Part shown: positions 50,017-50,109 of the stretch, piece by piece
Position numbering within the stretch: the first letter of the stretch is position 1
Layout of the letters: every line of letters starts with the position of its first letter
Assembly: GCA_947629205.1 (NCBI GenBank)
Contig: CANRCV010000006.1
Coordinates: forward strand, 1 to 50,109
Length of the DNA stretch: 50,109 nt
Direction: 5' to 3'
DNA from: an uncultured Bacilli bacterium
GTDB lineage: Bacteria; Bacillota_I; Bacilli_A; RF39; UBA660
Notes under the pieces: model-generated
The model's input: only the letters and a program-made list of their open reading frames with translations
What the model was told of the DNA's origin: nothing
Databases searched by the model: none
Position numbers and translations under genes: made by a program

Positions 50017-50109
50017 ATACTGTGTACACACAAAAAATAGTAACAATTAAGTAAGTAACTTATAACTAAAAATAGAAAGATAGAGGTAAAATATGTTGTT
50101 AGATAATAA

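Overview
A 50.1-kb AT-rich window using the standard code, consistent with a low-GC Bacillota (Bacilli-like, possibly gut) genome. The taxonomy is inference. Housekeeping and envelope genes are recognisable: uvrA, uvrB, lgt, asnB, tex, typA, an LTA-synthase-like sulfatase, a CBS-type pyrophosphatase, CapA, TspO, CarD, a VanRS-like two-component system and a SipW-type signal peptidase. The strongest unusual signals are as follows. (1) Four dispersed surface-protein genes share one N-terminal membrane-anchor cassette but carry different ectodomains. Two of them have a G10 homopolymer inside a conserved 5' leader. In both, G10 is out of frame (OFF) and G9 or G12 would restore a complete anchored protein, which indicates slipped-strand phase variation. 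The other two lack the tract and are instead divergent from small XRE regulators, with palindromic operators in the promoter spacer and a second operator exactly 35 bp away in both loci. (2) A ~490-nt structured noncoding RNA with its own promoter and terminator lies directly upstream of an OapA-like membrane protein, a probable OLE RNA locus. (3) A perfect 28-bp palindrome sits inside a dinD coding region, with a near-copy upstream of the gene. (4) There are several remnants and truncations: an antitoxin with a 16-aa toxin stub, an Rpn nuclease C-terminal fragment next to a 92-bp inverted-repeat element, and an ABC ATPase cut just after its signature motif at the window edge. All calls were made by reading the sequence. 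No database search was run.
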